NCBI GenBank assembly: GCA_958450365.1 | Contig: CAUEEP010000938.1 | Location: 372,001 to 436,000, forward strand | Direction of reading: 5' to 3' | Source of the DNA: Mesorhabditis belari | Taxonomy: Eukaryota > Nematoda > Chromadorea > Rhabditida > Rhabditidae | DNA: 64,000 nt | Program-made: the position numbers and the translations under genes | Shown: positions 47,078 through 56,706 of the stretch, piece by piece | Position numbering within the stretch: the first letter of the stretch is position 1 | Layout: each line of letters begins with the position of its first letter | The notes under the pieces: generated by a model | The model's input: the letters and a program-made list of their open reading frames with translations, nothing else | What the model was told of the DNA's origin: nothing | Database searches by the model: none

Positions 47078-47935
47078 GGCCGGGTAACAATAAAAAATTT
47101 TTTACGGCAACCACCTGTTTTTTTTATTTTAATATCGCTGATTTTATTATAAAAAGAATAAAAATCACCCGGCTAGAGTGATTTGATGGGTTTACAAATT
47201 TTTGGAGACACTGCAAGGCTTGGAGAAAAACAAGATCGTCACTCATCAGACACCTCAGCACAGTCTAGATCGATTGAGTTTTAATTGCAGATAAATTTAA
47301 AAACAAAATAAAAAGCACAAAAAACAATAAAAATAAGTTGTTAATCGATAATTCTTCCTCTTGCTCACTTTCATCTTCGCTCAAGTACAGCAGTTCCTCA
47401 AGCCGGCTTCCTATCTTATCAATTTCCAGCGCATCTTCACCAGAAGACTGGATCTCCTCCACCGTACGACGTCTTCAGCGCTTTGATTGACACAATTAGA
47501 TCTTTTTTCCATTTGTGGTCGATTATGGTTTTAGTTTTCTCAAATAGGTGCCTTTTAGAAAGCGCATTACTCGGGAGGAACACACTCTAATAGATAGCTT
47601 AGGGTGTTTTGATGGCCTTTTGCATTATCTAAACATAAAATCTCCATCTGGAAAAAGGCATCTAGAGATGTTAAAAACCAAAAGTGTAGATCGAAAGTCT
47701 AAAGAAAACAAAAATAAAACATAATGTCTGACTTTTGCTTTACTTTCGCACTTACCTTGTAGATGAACTACGCGAGCCTTGCAGTGTCTCCAAAAATTTG
47801 TAAACCCATCAAATCACTCTAGCCGGGTGATTTTTATCCTTTTTTATAATAAAATCAGCGAAATTAAAATAAAAAAATAGGTGGTTGCCGTAAAAAAATT
47901 TTTATCGTCACCCGGCCGCGATTAATACCCCCCCC
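47078..47935. mobile_element. TIR transposon, non-autonomous, TTAA-type target
   Basis: Long terminal inverted repeats: GGCCGGGTAAC followed by GGCAACCACCTG at the left and the complement ending GTCACCCGGCC at the right, about 150 bp each. The other arm of the inverted duplication has the matching empty site (ACCTTTTTAAAACATTTT near 55370), while here TTTAAA borders both sides, suggesting a TTAA or TTTAAA duplication. A minus-strand frame at 47265-47462 starts MEEIQSSGEDALEIDKIG and is acidic, resembling the N-terminus of a piggyBac-like transposase, but no catalytic domain is present. A C-run at 47931-47942 adjoins the right end. Confidence 0.75.
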
Positions 47936-48228
47936 CCCCCTTTAAAACATTTTTTCATTTTGGTGATACTAGCTCAACCCCCCTTTCTTCATCTCATTAT
48001 TTTACCACTTTTTCGTCATAAAAACATACAAGATCATTTAAGCAATTTTTCAAGAGGGCTATACTGGCTTACCCCATCCCCCACTCAAAATTTTGTCTCT
48101 TTTTTTTTGGCTATTTCGCCTATAAACACAAACAAAATATTAGCTTATTTAATTTCTTCCTAGATACTTTAATCTTTCTTCCAAATAATTTTAATTTAAT
48201 TTAGCTTTAAAGGTCCGCTTATTTCACA

Positions 48229-49668
48229 ATGCCAAATTGTAATTCAAAAAGTAATTTGGTTATTATTCTTTTAGCAATTTTCTCAATTGCTCTTATATTC
48301 TATTCTATTCGGTTTGTAGTTTACTTTAATTCTAATTAGTATTTCTTTAGATTGACTGCAATGGATAAAAGTTATGAAAATTGGCTTTTCACAACTTCTA
48401 AGCCGGACGAACAAGCGCACAGATGCGTTGTGGTTTTCGACAAAAAGCATGCGGTATCGTTTCAACATGGTGATCATTCGTCATTCGAGAAGGATGAAAA
48501 GCTCACCTTGTACGGTGTGATAGACTCGGATTTGATGATTGAGGTATATTTGAAGTTTTGAAATAGATTTTAGTCATTGAGCAATTTATTTTGGTACTTT
48601 GGTATTTGGGAGGGGGCACTTTTATCCTGGCTTAGCTGGATAGAATATTTTGAGTCGTGGTATATCAAAGCCTTTTAACTACCTATCTTAGCGTAATCAA
48701 ATATGCCTATGCTTTTAGAGCATTTACAACATTACAGCAATACAACCACTCAAAACATCCAACTAAGCCAGGATAAAAGTGGCTCCTCCCAACCACCAAA
48801 GTACCTTTATTTTTTATACTTAACGAATTGCTCAGCTTTTCCGGTTGTTGTGAGTGCCGTTTCCAAGGAGAACGATTTTCTCATTTTCGAATCAACTGGT
48901 CAAGAGTTTCCGTATCATCCTCATAGTTTTGATTCGATGGTATGCGGCCAAAAGTATCTTCAGTTGGGAGTAGATCAAGAGAGAAAACCTGTTTGGAAAG
49001 AAGGGATTATTTCAGAGAGGCGCGGTATGTTTATAGGAAAATTTCAGAAAATTCTTATTTTGTGATGCTTATTCCCCCCTATAATTTTGGAGTTGATCAG
49101 AGATGGTAAGTGGTTATAGCTCCCTCGTTAGTTTTCTTTTGCTTGCCTGTAACAACCCCTTAGAATCACCATTTCTAAGGGTTTAAAGATATCTATAGGA
49201 AAGAAAGAAAAGCAAGAAAGCCTGAAAAGAAAGCCCTCAACTTCCAGTGGGGGCCTGTTCTTCAATAATGCCCTGTTTATATTATAGAAATTATATATTA
49301 TTTTTAAACTATATTTTACTAAGATTCCGTTTAATAATTCAATTATTTTTAGATGGATATTATTTTGGTACTTCGCAAGGAGGATATGGCGATTCGGGTT
49401 CTGGTATCTTCGATATGGGCGGTCGCTTCATCGGAAGCTTAGTAGCGAAGACGGATTTTGCTTTGTCGGATCCCAAAATTGATGATGGAGGATTGGCTGA
49501 TCACCATCCTGAGACGAGAATGATTTCATCGATTCTTATTTTTGGCCATCTTCGTTGGGATGATGATCCAAATGAAAAGGTAAGTATCATTTTAATTCTA
49601 ATTAAAAACATTGTTTTACAATTTTATTATTCTAGTTTTCGCCTACTGAAACGAAGCAGGCAGCCTAA
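48229..49668 (+). pseudogene. trypsin-like serine protease, copy A, with a damaged splice acceptor
   Basis: Exon 1 (from ATG 48229) codes MPNCNSKSNLVIILLAIFSI, an N-terminal membrane anchor or signal. Exon 2 has CVVVFDKKHAVSFQHG, where the His occupies the TAAHC position. Exon 3 has SKENDFLIFES (catalytic Asp) and KPVWKEGIISERRG. Exon 4 has GTSQGGYGDSGSGIFDMGG, the GDSGxx nucleophile. The last exon ends FSPTETKQAA-TAA. The triad is thus complete and the fold is chymotrypsin-like. However, the exon-3 acceptor reads CTTTTCCG where copies B and C read CTTTTCAG and CTTTTGAG, so normal splicing is lost unless the upstream CTCAG is used, which shifts the frame. The paired copies are B (53506-55093) and C (56709-58959). 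Substrate unknown; I know no named family member. Confidence 0.68.
48593..48805. mobile_element. 213-bp MITE in protease intron 2
   Basis: Ends GGTACTTTGGTATTTGGGAG and TCCCAACCACCAAAGTACC are inverted repeats, extended inward by CACTTTTATCCTGGCTTAG and its complement. The same insertion is in copy B (54353-54565), so it predates the duplication. Copy C begins inside its right end. Confidence 0.85.
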
Positions 49669-49845
49669 ATGAAGTGATTTCTTTAAAATTAGTCTTCTTG
49701 TTGTGACTTGTTCTAAGAATTATTGTTTTTGATTTGAATAAAATTTATCCTTGATATGGTATAAATAAAGATTATTTCATTTTTATCTTTTATTTACGTA
49801 ACGTGATGCAAGACTTGTTTAAATTTTTTATGACGAGTTTTTAAA

Positions 49846-50275
49846 ATGGCATGCTGTACTTTGCATTTAACTTCTGATGAAACGAGTTTTGAATACTCAT
49901 TTACACAAGAATTTATGGATAGAAATTAGGAAATAGGTTTATTAAAAATAGATGGTAAATTAGAAATTGACAACAGAATTGGTGTCAATTTCTGACAAAT
50001 TTTATTATGTAGTTAATGGAGGTGATAAAAATAATAATCAAGTTTATGAAAAGGATACTATAGCTAATCCAGAAGCTAAATACGATTTTAATGAATTAGT
50101 TAATAACACTGATAGTTCGTTAAAAAGCAACAAAAATTTCTTTAATGCAGGATTAGAAAATGGTAAAGTCTTTCTTGGTATAAAGAAAGCATATTCCATT
50201 GATTTGAATAACCATTTTTCCTTGAAATTCTTCGTCTTCGGGCAGTTCAACGTCACCCTCAGCTGTTTCTTTTAG
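49846..50275 (+). pseudogene. decayed AT-rich open frame of unknown, possibly foreign, origin (copy 1)
   Basis: Starting at ATG 49846 the text reads MACCTLHLTSDETSFEYSFT..., stops at a TAG, continues EIGLLKIDGKLEIDNRIGVN in the same frame, then after a shift reads DKFYYVVNGG, NPEAKYDFNELVNNTDSSLK, NGKVFLGIKKAYSIDLNNHF and FFVFGQFNV. It is Asn/Lys-rich with AT-biased codons unlike neighbouring worm exons, and no introns are needed. The tone is that of a bacterial outer-membrane or surface protein, but I cannot name a family. A second copy lies at 59159-59586 behind protease C. Confidence 0.4.
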
Positions 50276-50391
50276 TAGGCGCTGTATACCCAAGGCCAAT
50301 TTCACTCCTCCCGATTTACCTTTTTTCGATCAGAATCAAAGATAGTAAACTCCTCGGAGCAAAGCCACTACCATGTCTATGTTAGTAGGCA

Positions 50392-50935
50392 TTCTTAAGA
50401 GGGGTCCAAAATTATGGCAACCAGTTTTTGGAAATCTATTCTTTTCCGAAAAAACTACTGAAAGTAGCATGTATTCTAGATACCATTTGAAAGCCCTAAT
50501 TCTCAGCATCATTAATACATCAAAGATTTTTTGGCCAGAGCTAATTTTTGACCCTTAGGGGCTTTCGATATGAGCTCGCCGCAAGCACCCCGCGGCAACC
50601 TGCCATTTTTCGGGATGTCTGCTTCTGCTGTCTGAGGCGCTTTTGGATTGTCCTCTTGGTTTTAGAGTATTGAATTAAATCAATTTTGATAAAATATGTA
50701 CGAATTGGATCGTATTTCCTGTTTTTCTTGGATAGATTTTTATGTAAAAACCACGAAAAATGGCAGGTCGCCGTGGGGTGCTTGCGGTGAGCTCATTGCG
50801 AAGGCCAGTAAGGGTCAACAATTAGCTCTGGCCAAAAAAAAAACTTAAATGTATTAATAATGCTGAGAATTAGAGCTTTCAAATGGTATACAATACATGC
50901 CACTTTCTATAGAAAAGTTTCCGAGGATGCTTCCT
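50392..50935. mobile_element. folded palindromic MITE, about 540 bp
   Basis: AGATTTTTTGGCCAGAGCTA, TTGACCCTTA and GAGCTCGCCGCAAGCACCCC are mirrored at 50760-50900 (GGGGTGCTTGCGGTGAGCTC, TAAGGGTCAA, TAGCTCTGGCC). Outer parts AAATGGTAT and CAGCATTATTAATAC also pair. The left arm alone recurs at 59630-59818. Confidence 0.8.
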
Positions 50936-51453
50936 AGTATGCTTTTAAAACAAAGAAAGCCAAAATGAACAACAACAGAGTAAATTTTCACAAGGTTCAC
51001 TACCATTTTTTCAACCCCCCCCCCCTCCTCCTGCCTGCACTACTATGACACTATGACAGAAAATACGGTATTATAAATAGGTAATTCATCAATTTTTAAG
51101 GTATTGTCGATAGTTCCCATTTTAATTGAAAACCTCAAGACTACTTGAGCTCTATTGCAAACGCATCAAATATGAAGACAGCTAAGGTAATATTCTTTGT
51201 TGATTTAATGTTGAAGTCATGAATTTTAGAAAAGACAAGCGCGAGAAACGAAAGAAACCCAAGACATCAAAGACGAGCAAATCGAGAAAAAGAGAGCTCT
51301 CGAAGAGGAGTCCAAGCAGCAGTGTCAGCACTTCAAGTTCATGTGAGTGATTTCGCAAGTAGATTTCCTGTTAAACTCTTATTTTGGGGCAACTTTACCT
51401 TTTCAAACATATCCAACCAAAGCCAATTTTATTTAAGGAATCTTTAAAAGTTG

Positions 51454-51800
51454 CTAGCTTGGTGCAAAAGAAGTTCCTTTTTTTAAAACAAACATTTAAT
51501 TTATTCAAAATTCCTTTAGGTAACAATTTATTCCAAACAATAAGCACCATCGTTATCTATAACATCCCTCCAACGTTGCTTCAGATTGCTATCGAAAAAC
51601 ACTTGATTCTGTGATTGAAAGTAGTTAGTCACCCAAGTTTCGACTTCTTGCGCATTCTTAAACTGGCAATTCACAGCAAAGCGTAAAAAGAAAGTAAATA
51701 TCCAAGAGTACAAATATACAAAAGAAGATCAAATAAGATTTTCAGATTTAAAAAATAGAACATTTTATTCCAAGCGAAATTTCTTTTGCACTAACCTAGT
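51454..51800 (-). mobile_element. internally deleted mariner element
   Basis: TIRs CTTGGTGCAAAAGAAGTT and AATTTCTTTTGCACTAAC face each other next to CTAG/TA. On the minus strand a frame (51713-51528) reads VETWVTNYFQSQNQVFFDS then LKQRWRDVIDNDGAYC, the C-terminus of a mariner transposase. It sits in an intron of CAAP1-like copy 1; copy 2 has the empty site. Confidence 0.78.
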
Positions 51801-52182
51801 ATGTTCCCTTTAGCTCCTTCTCCATCACCAAAGCCGAGTAGAAAACGAAGCAGAGATTTCCCTCCGAAGCCAAATGATTCAGGTAAGAATTGAAAATGTT
51901 AAAATTAATGGTTGTTTTTAGATAGCACCGTTCCCCTAAACTGTTTGCTTCACAAGCGAAATCTTTTGGCGGAGGTAGCCGTGAATTGTTTGGATGCAGA
52001 CAAGCTCGCAAGCATGATTCCATTTTGTCTGATTGTAAGTTTTTGTTGCACTTTAAATAATTTTTTGCCTAGGATCGGACAAAAGAAGAACTTATTCAAA
52101 AAGTGACTGAAGAATTGGAGGTAATGTCCAAGAAGCGGATTTTGGCAGCGCTTGAAGGTAAAAATTTCTATGTTTTACTATA

Positions 52183-52873
52183 CAGGGTGTTCCAAAAAAA
52201 AGTTAGCTCGATTTTTCTCAGAATTTCTAGTGGCTCCTGGAGATTTTTGTGGTGCCAAAGCGAATGTTTTGGGCGGGCAAATTTCGATATTTTTTTTCAC
52301 TTTTTTCCGATTTCATGACACCCCTATGCATGAAACTTCTGAACCACCATGGTCACCACCACCAGATGGGCCACCACCATGGAATCTTTGCCATAAAATT
52401 AAAACTTTCTACTGGCATCGTAATGTCATATTAGAGTTAATATACAAACTAAGATTTTTAGCCAAACACTTTATTCATCTACATTATATGATAATCTGTC
52501 GTCCATGAGATTTTCAACTCGCCTTTTTTAAAGAAGTGTCCCGTTTTTCCAAGGAAACGATGATCAATAATGTGCATGGTTAAAACTTGTAGTTATTCTA
52601 ATAGTGTTTATTATGCACCACGATGTCAGTAGAAAGTTTTAATTTTATGGCAAAAATCTCATGGTGGTGGTGACCATGGTGGCTCAGAAATTTCATGTTA
52701 GGAAAGTCATGAAATCGGGAAAAAGTAACAAATATCAAAAATTTGCCCACTCAAAATATTCACTTTGGCACCACAAAAACCTCTAGAAGCCACCAAGTTC
52801 TGAGAAAAATCGAGCTGAACTGACTTTTTTTTTGGAACACCCGGGTGTTCCAAAATATACAGGGTGCACCCTG
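52183..52873. mobile_element. folded CAGGGTGTTCC MITE, about 690 bp
   Basis: Arms (52183-52500 and about 52560-52850) are inverted copies: CAGGGTGTTCCAAAAAAAAG and its complement, GATGGGCCACCACCATGG-type text and ACTTTCTACTGGCATCG against its mirror. A small extra CAGGGTGCACCCTG lies at the right edge. It is flanked by TA. The equivalent intron of copy 2 (near 61180) reads straight through. Same family as 7750-8065. Confidence 0.85.
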
Positions 52874-53505
52874 TATATTTTGTCTTTTCAGGAAAAGAGG
52901 CGCCAAGTAGTAGTGAATCAGAAGAATCGGAACAAGGGATCAAACCTGAAGAGAAGGGACAAGGCCATTCACCGGAAGTAAAAACGCCCAAAACACACGA
53001 TTCCAATGATAGAGGTTAGTTTTTATGTGGATGGATCTTCATTGACCAATTTTTATTAACGTTTTAAGCCGTAAAGTGCCGATTTTCGTATGCTTTATTC
53101 AAAACCATTTAGTGTCAATAATTCAAGAGGCGACTTCGCAATGTCCATTGGAAGAGGGTGAAATCATTGACGATGCCGATTAGATTAACTGTGACTCAAA
53201 CTAAATCCTGTTGTTGATTATTAGTTTTTTCCGCTTTGCCGGATGATTTTCTAACGGTTTCATTTGTGATCTCTTCAAAATTTGGGATATTTTTGCCTTG
53301 TTTTGTTAACTTCTAAATTTTTATAATAAAGGTACTTCAAAATCACAGACAGAGATTTAATCCAAGGAAAGCAGGCATGAGATTATTGACCTCTGGAAAG
53401 AAGAAATGAACAAAGGAATAAATAAATACAAAAGTCCCTAGAACAATTCACAAAAAGCATACTAATTTTTAAAAAGTCGCGATTGCACGTGTAGACTGCA
53501 CGTTT

Positions 53506-55093
53506 CTATACGGTCCGGATCTTCTTGGGAGACGGAGCCTAGAATAATCAAAGTGTAAAAGAATGTTTAATTAGAATTAAAATAATACTTACCCCTAAAC
53601 GATAGTTAGTAATAATCTCTCCTGCAATGATTTTCGTCCATGGATGGTGATCAGCCACTCCTCGATAATCAATTTTTGAACCATTCACAACTTTCGGATT
53701 CATGAAATCAAAATCCCTCTTCGCGACTGAGATTCCGATGAAACGGCCGGTCATATCGAAGATACCAGAACCCGAATCGCCAGATTCTCCATGCGAAGTA
53801 CCAAGAAAATGGCCAGCTAAAAATAATTGAATTACTACACGGAATCTTAATAAAATAGTTTTAAAATAATATATACATATATTGTAATTCCTATATTATA
53901 AACAGGACATTATTGAAGAACAGGCCCCCACTGGAAGTTGACGGCTTTCTTTTCAGGCTTTCTTGCTTTTCTTTCTTTCCTATAGATATCTTTAAACCCT
54001 TAGAAATGGTGATTCTAAGGGGTTGTTATACGCATGCAAAAGAAAACTAAGAAATATAGTGGAGAGATGGGTTACTGAGGAGGATCTCAATCTTCAATGG
54101 GGGCCCGTTCTTCAATGGTGCTCATAAACATACCGCGCTTCTTTGAAACTATCCCCTCTTTCCAAAAAGGTTGTCTCATTACATCTACTCCCAGCTGAAG
54201 ATACTTTTGGCCGCAATACATCGAATCAAAACCATGAGGATGATACGGAAACTCTCGATCAGTTGATTCGAAAATGAGAAAATCGGTCTCCGTGGGAACG
54301 GCTTTCACAACAACCTGAAAAGCTGAGCAATTAGTTAAGTATAAAAACTAAAGGTACTTTGGTGGTTGGAAGGAGCCACTTTTATCCTGGCTTAGTTGGA
54401 TGTTTTGAGTGGTTGTATTGCTGTAATGTTGTAAATGCTCTAAAAGCATAGGCATATCCGATTACGCTAAGATATGTAGTTAAAAGGCCTTGATATACAA
54501 CGACTCAAAACATTCTATCCAACTAAGCCAGGATAAAAGTGGCCCCTCCCAAATACCAAAGTACCAAAATAAATTGCTTAATGACTAAAATCTATTTCAA
54601 AACAAATTATACCTCAATCTCCGAAATCGGCTTTGTCACACTGTACAAGGTGAGCTTATCACCCTCTTTGAATGACGGATGACAAGAACCATGTTGAAAC
54701 GATACCGCAAGCTTTTTGTGGAAAACCACAACGCATCTGTGCGATTGTTCGTCCGGCTTAGAAGTTGTGAACAGCAATTCTTCATAACGTTTGATTTCCG
54801 CTTTATCCATTGCAATCAATCTAAAGAAATACTAATTAGAATTAAAGTAAACTACAAACCGAATAGAATAGAATATAAGAGCAAACGAGAAAATTGCTAA
54901 AAGAATAATAACCACATTACTTTTTGAATTCTTCATAACGTTTGGCTTCCGCTTGATCCATTGCAGTCAATCTAAAGAAATACTAATTAGAATTAAAGTA
55001 AACTACAAACCGAATAGAATAGAATATAAGAGCAATTGAGAAAATTGCTAAAAGAATAATAACCAAATTACTTTTTGAATTACAATTTGGCAT
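53506..55093 (-). CDS. trypsin-like serine protease, copy B (most complete)
   Basis: Likely membrane-anchored or secreted endopeptidase. Exon 1 from ATG 55093 codes the anchor SNLVIILLAIFSIALIFY. The next used exon gives MDKAEIKRYEELLFTTSKPD, HRCVVVFHKKLAVSFQHG (catalytic His) and GDKLTLYSVTKP. Exon 3 follows a proper TTTTCAG and has VVVKAVPTETDFLIFES (Asp), FDSMYCGQKYLQLG and FWKEGIVSKKRG. Exon 4 has GTSHGESGDSGSGIF (Ser). The tail is APSPKKIRTV-TAG. Acceptors and phases agree, so this copy could be functional. The exon 1/2 start region is tandemly duplicated (54785-55092); the first exon 2 copy ends in a stop, so a working product needs exon 1 to skip to the second acceptor. Its upstream spacer is almost identical to that of copy A although coding parts differ at many residues. 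Confidence 0.66.
54353..54565. mobile_element. 213-bp MITE in protease copy B
   Basis: Counterpart of 48593-48805, same terminal repeats and length, in the equivalent intron. Confidence 0.85.
54785..55092 (-). repeat. tandem duplication of the protease anchor exon, about 150-bp unit
   Basis: The block with the codons for SNLVIILLAIFSIALIFYSIR, the short intron and the start of exon 2 occurs twice head to tail. Copy A has it once. Small differences (IFSI to IFSF, MDQAEAKRYEEFKK-stop against MDKAEIKRYEE) show the units have diverged. Confidence 0.85.
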
Positions 55094-55762
55094 TGTGAAA
55101 TAAGCGGACCTTTAAAGCTAAATTAAATTAAAATTATTTGGAAGAAAGATTAAAGTATCTAGGAAGAAATTAAATAAGCTAATATTTTGTTTGTGTTTAT
55201 AGGCGAAATAGCCAAAAAAAAAGAGACAAAATTTTGAGTGGGGGATGGGGTAAGCCAGTATAGCCCTCTTGAAAAATTGCTTAAATGATCTTGTATGTTT
55301 TTATGACGAAAAAGTGGTAAAATAATGAGATGAAGAAAGGGGGGTTGAGCTAGTATCACCAAAATGAAAAAATGTTTTAAAAAGGTGTTAGCGCCGAAAA
55401 TTTCTCAAAATGCACTCTGATTTTATTTCAAAAAATGTAGACGTTAATTATTTAGCAGAATATCTTTAACTTACTTCTAGTGGTGTAAAAAAGTTCAGTC
55501 TAGCAATTATTTTATTTTTCGCATGCTCTTGAATTAGCTAATTTTACATTTTTACGCCTTTCTATTTCTGTCACCCTTTCTCTTCTCTCGTGCAAAAACC
55601 ACACTGTCCCTCCATAAAACGCCTAGTTATATGCCTGTCTTTCCTTCCAAAAATTATTCCGAAAAACAGTTCTTTTTGTTTACGAGGACTCCTTCCCGCG
55701 TCAAGCTTGCTCTTTTTAACATTTCATCTACTTAAATTCGTTTTTAATTTTCTCTTCAGAGA

Positions 55763-56220
55763 ATGTCTGTTCAACCAGTCAACCCAAAGCCGTTCCTCAA
55801 TGGGCTCGCCGGAAAGCCAGTTGTGTGCAGATTGAAGTGGGGAATGGAATATCGAGGCGTCCTCATCTCGGTCGACGGCTACATGAATGTCCAGGTGCAG
55901 TTGTGTTTATGTCAATTTTTTTATGGTATAGCTTAAAGCTAGTTGGAGCAGTACGTTTTGAATTTTGTTAGCTATGTCGCTTGTAAACAATCGAGTAAAA
56001 GTATAACGAGTAACCCTTCCTTAGGTAAACTTAGGCATTTTCAAATAAATTTTTTATTTTTTAGATGGCTAACGCAGAGGAATACATTGATGGAACAAAC
56101 ACTGGAGCTTTGGGGGAAATTTTAATAAGGTGATTAATGTGACTTTTTTCTAATTTGTTTAATTTGTCTAGGTGCAACAACATCCTCTACATCGGAGGTG
56201 CCGAAGACTCAGAAAGTTGA
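55763..56220 (+). CDS. snr-5: Sm ring protein F, second copy
   Basis: Same three exons as 46193-46651 on the opposite strand, with the same predicted protein from [11 protein letters not shown] to GGAEDSES, including the Sm2 motif [10 protein letters not shown]. The TCTCTTCAG acceptor 3 bases before the ATG and the 3' AATAAA (near 56303) are also duplicated. It spans one base less, within an intron. Because promoter-side sequence is copied as well, this copy is probably expressed. It is followed by only the first two let-858 exons, so any operon here would have a truncated second gene. Confidence 0.93.
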
Positions 56221-56460
56221 TCGCCTAGTTTTCATCATTTATCATTTTGCTAACTTGTTGAGTGTGTAACGTTATTATTGATCTCTTCCGTATTTTTATG
56301 AATAAAGTTTAATTTGTTGAGTTAATTATGTTCACGGTGTATGAATCAAACGCAATACCTATAAAATGGAAAGTTTATATATGCGAATTAAAAGGAAATG
56401 GGTGTTGTGTGAAGCAGTTATCAGAACTTTTGCGACGATGAAACATTTAGGTAGTTTAAG

Positions 56461-56706
56461 ATGAGTGACTCACCGGCCGCTCCAGGAACTCCATCTGGCT
56501 CCGGGGAAAGCTCTCCAGAGGACGATTACATTGGCAGGTTAGTTGATTAAAAGCTTTTGCTAGCCAAAGCCAAATCTTTTTAGTAACGAAAAGTCGCCAG
56601 AGCCAGAGCTCGGAAAAAAGGCAGATGTATCTCGGAAAAATAGCAAAGAAAAGTATGTTTTTTGAATTATACTGGTCGTTGCTGTAGTGATGACTCGAGT
56701 AGGTTC
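56461..56706 (+). pseudogene. let-858: let-858 5' fragment (exons 1-2), truncated
   Basis: ATG 56461 begins [18 protein letters not shown], exon 2 follows ([17 protein letters not shown]) with its donor AAAA-GTATG. Then about 55 bases of intron 2 are present up to GTAGGTTC, where homology to let-858 stops. One base differs from the parent in that intron (GACTCGAG for GACTCTAG). The next available acceptor is protease C exon 3, but joining the two shifts the protease frame. Confidence 0.88.

Larger units (their letters stand above)
45707..49630. repeat. left arm of large inverted repeat
   Basis: Pairs with 53560-56706 in opposite orientation. The arm spans let-858 intron 2 and exons 1-2, snr-5, a spacer and protease copy A. 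The outer edge is sharp at GTAGGTTC (minus strand). The inner edge fades at the last protease intron. Nearly identical over snr-5 and spacers; interrupted by an extra element at 47078-47935 absent from the other arm. Confidence 0.9.
51172..53183 (+). pseudogene. CAAP1-like gene, copy 1, with a 5' frameshift
   Basis: Same exon plan as the intact copy at 60518-61494: short exon MKTAK, a basic Ser-rich exon (SKSRKRELSKRSPSSS), then LLHKRNLLAEVAVNCLDADK, LASMIPFCLI, TKEELIQKVTEELEVMSKKR, ILAALEG, an acidic Ser-rich part and a last exon ending EEGEIIDDAD-TAG. The LLAE/KL-MIP/EELE-MSKKRIL-LEG pattern resembles the conserved core of CAAP1 (caspase activity and apoptosis inhibitor 1) proteins. Exon 2 begins two bases shorter than in copy 2 (AAAAGACAAGCGCG against AAAAAGCAAAAGCGCG), which breaks the frame between exons 1 and 2, and no alternative acceptor restores it. 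Introns carry two insertions absent from copy 2 (51454-51800 and 52183-52873). Confidence 0.6.
53560..56706. repeat. right arm of large inverted repeat
   Basis: Mirror of 45707-49630: protease B, spacer, second snr-5 and the let-858 5' fragment in opposite orientation. It ends abruptly at GTAGGTTC (56706), directly joined to the end of a MITE. Confidence 0.9.

Noticed and set aside
47960..48163. 67-codon frame MVILAQPPFLHL..., repeated at 55159-55362
   Set aside because: Lies in the 5' spacer of the protease genes; identity reflects the inverted duplication, and there is no other sign of coding.
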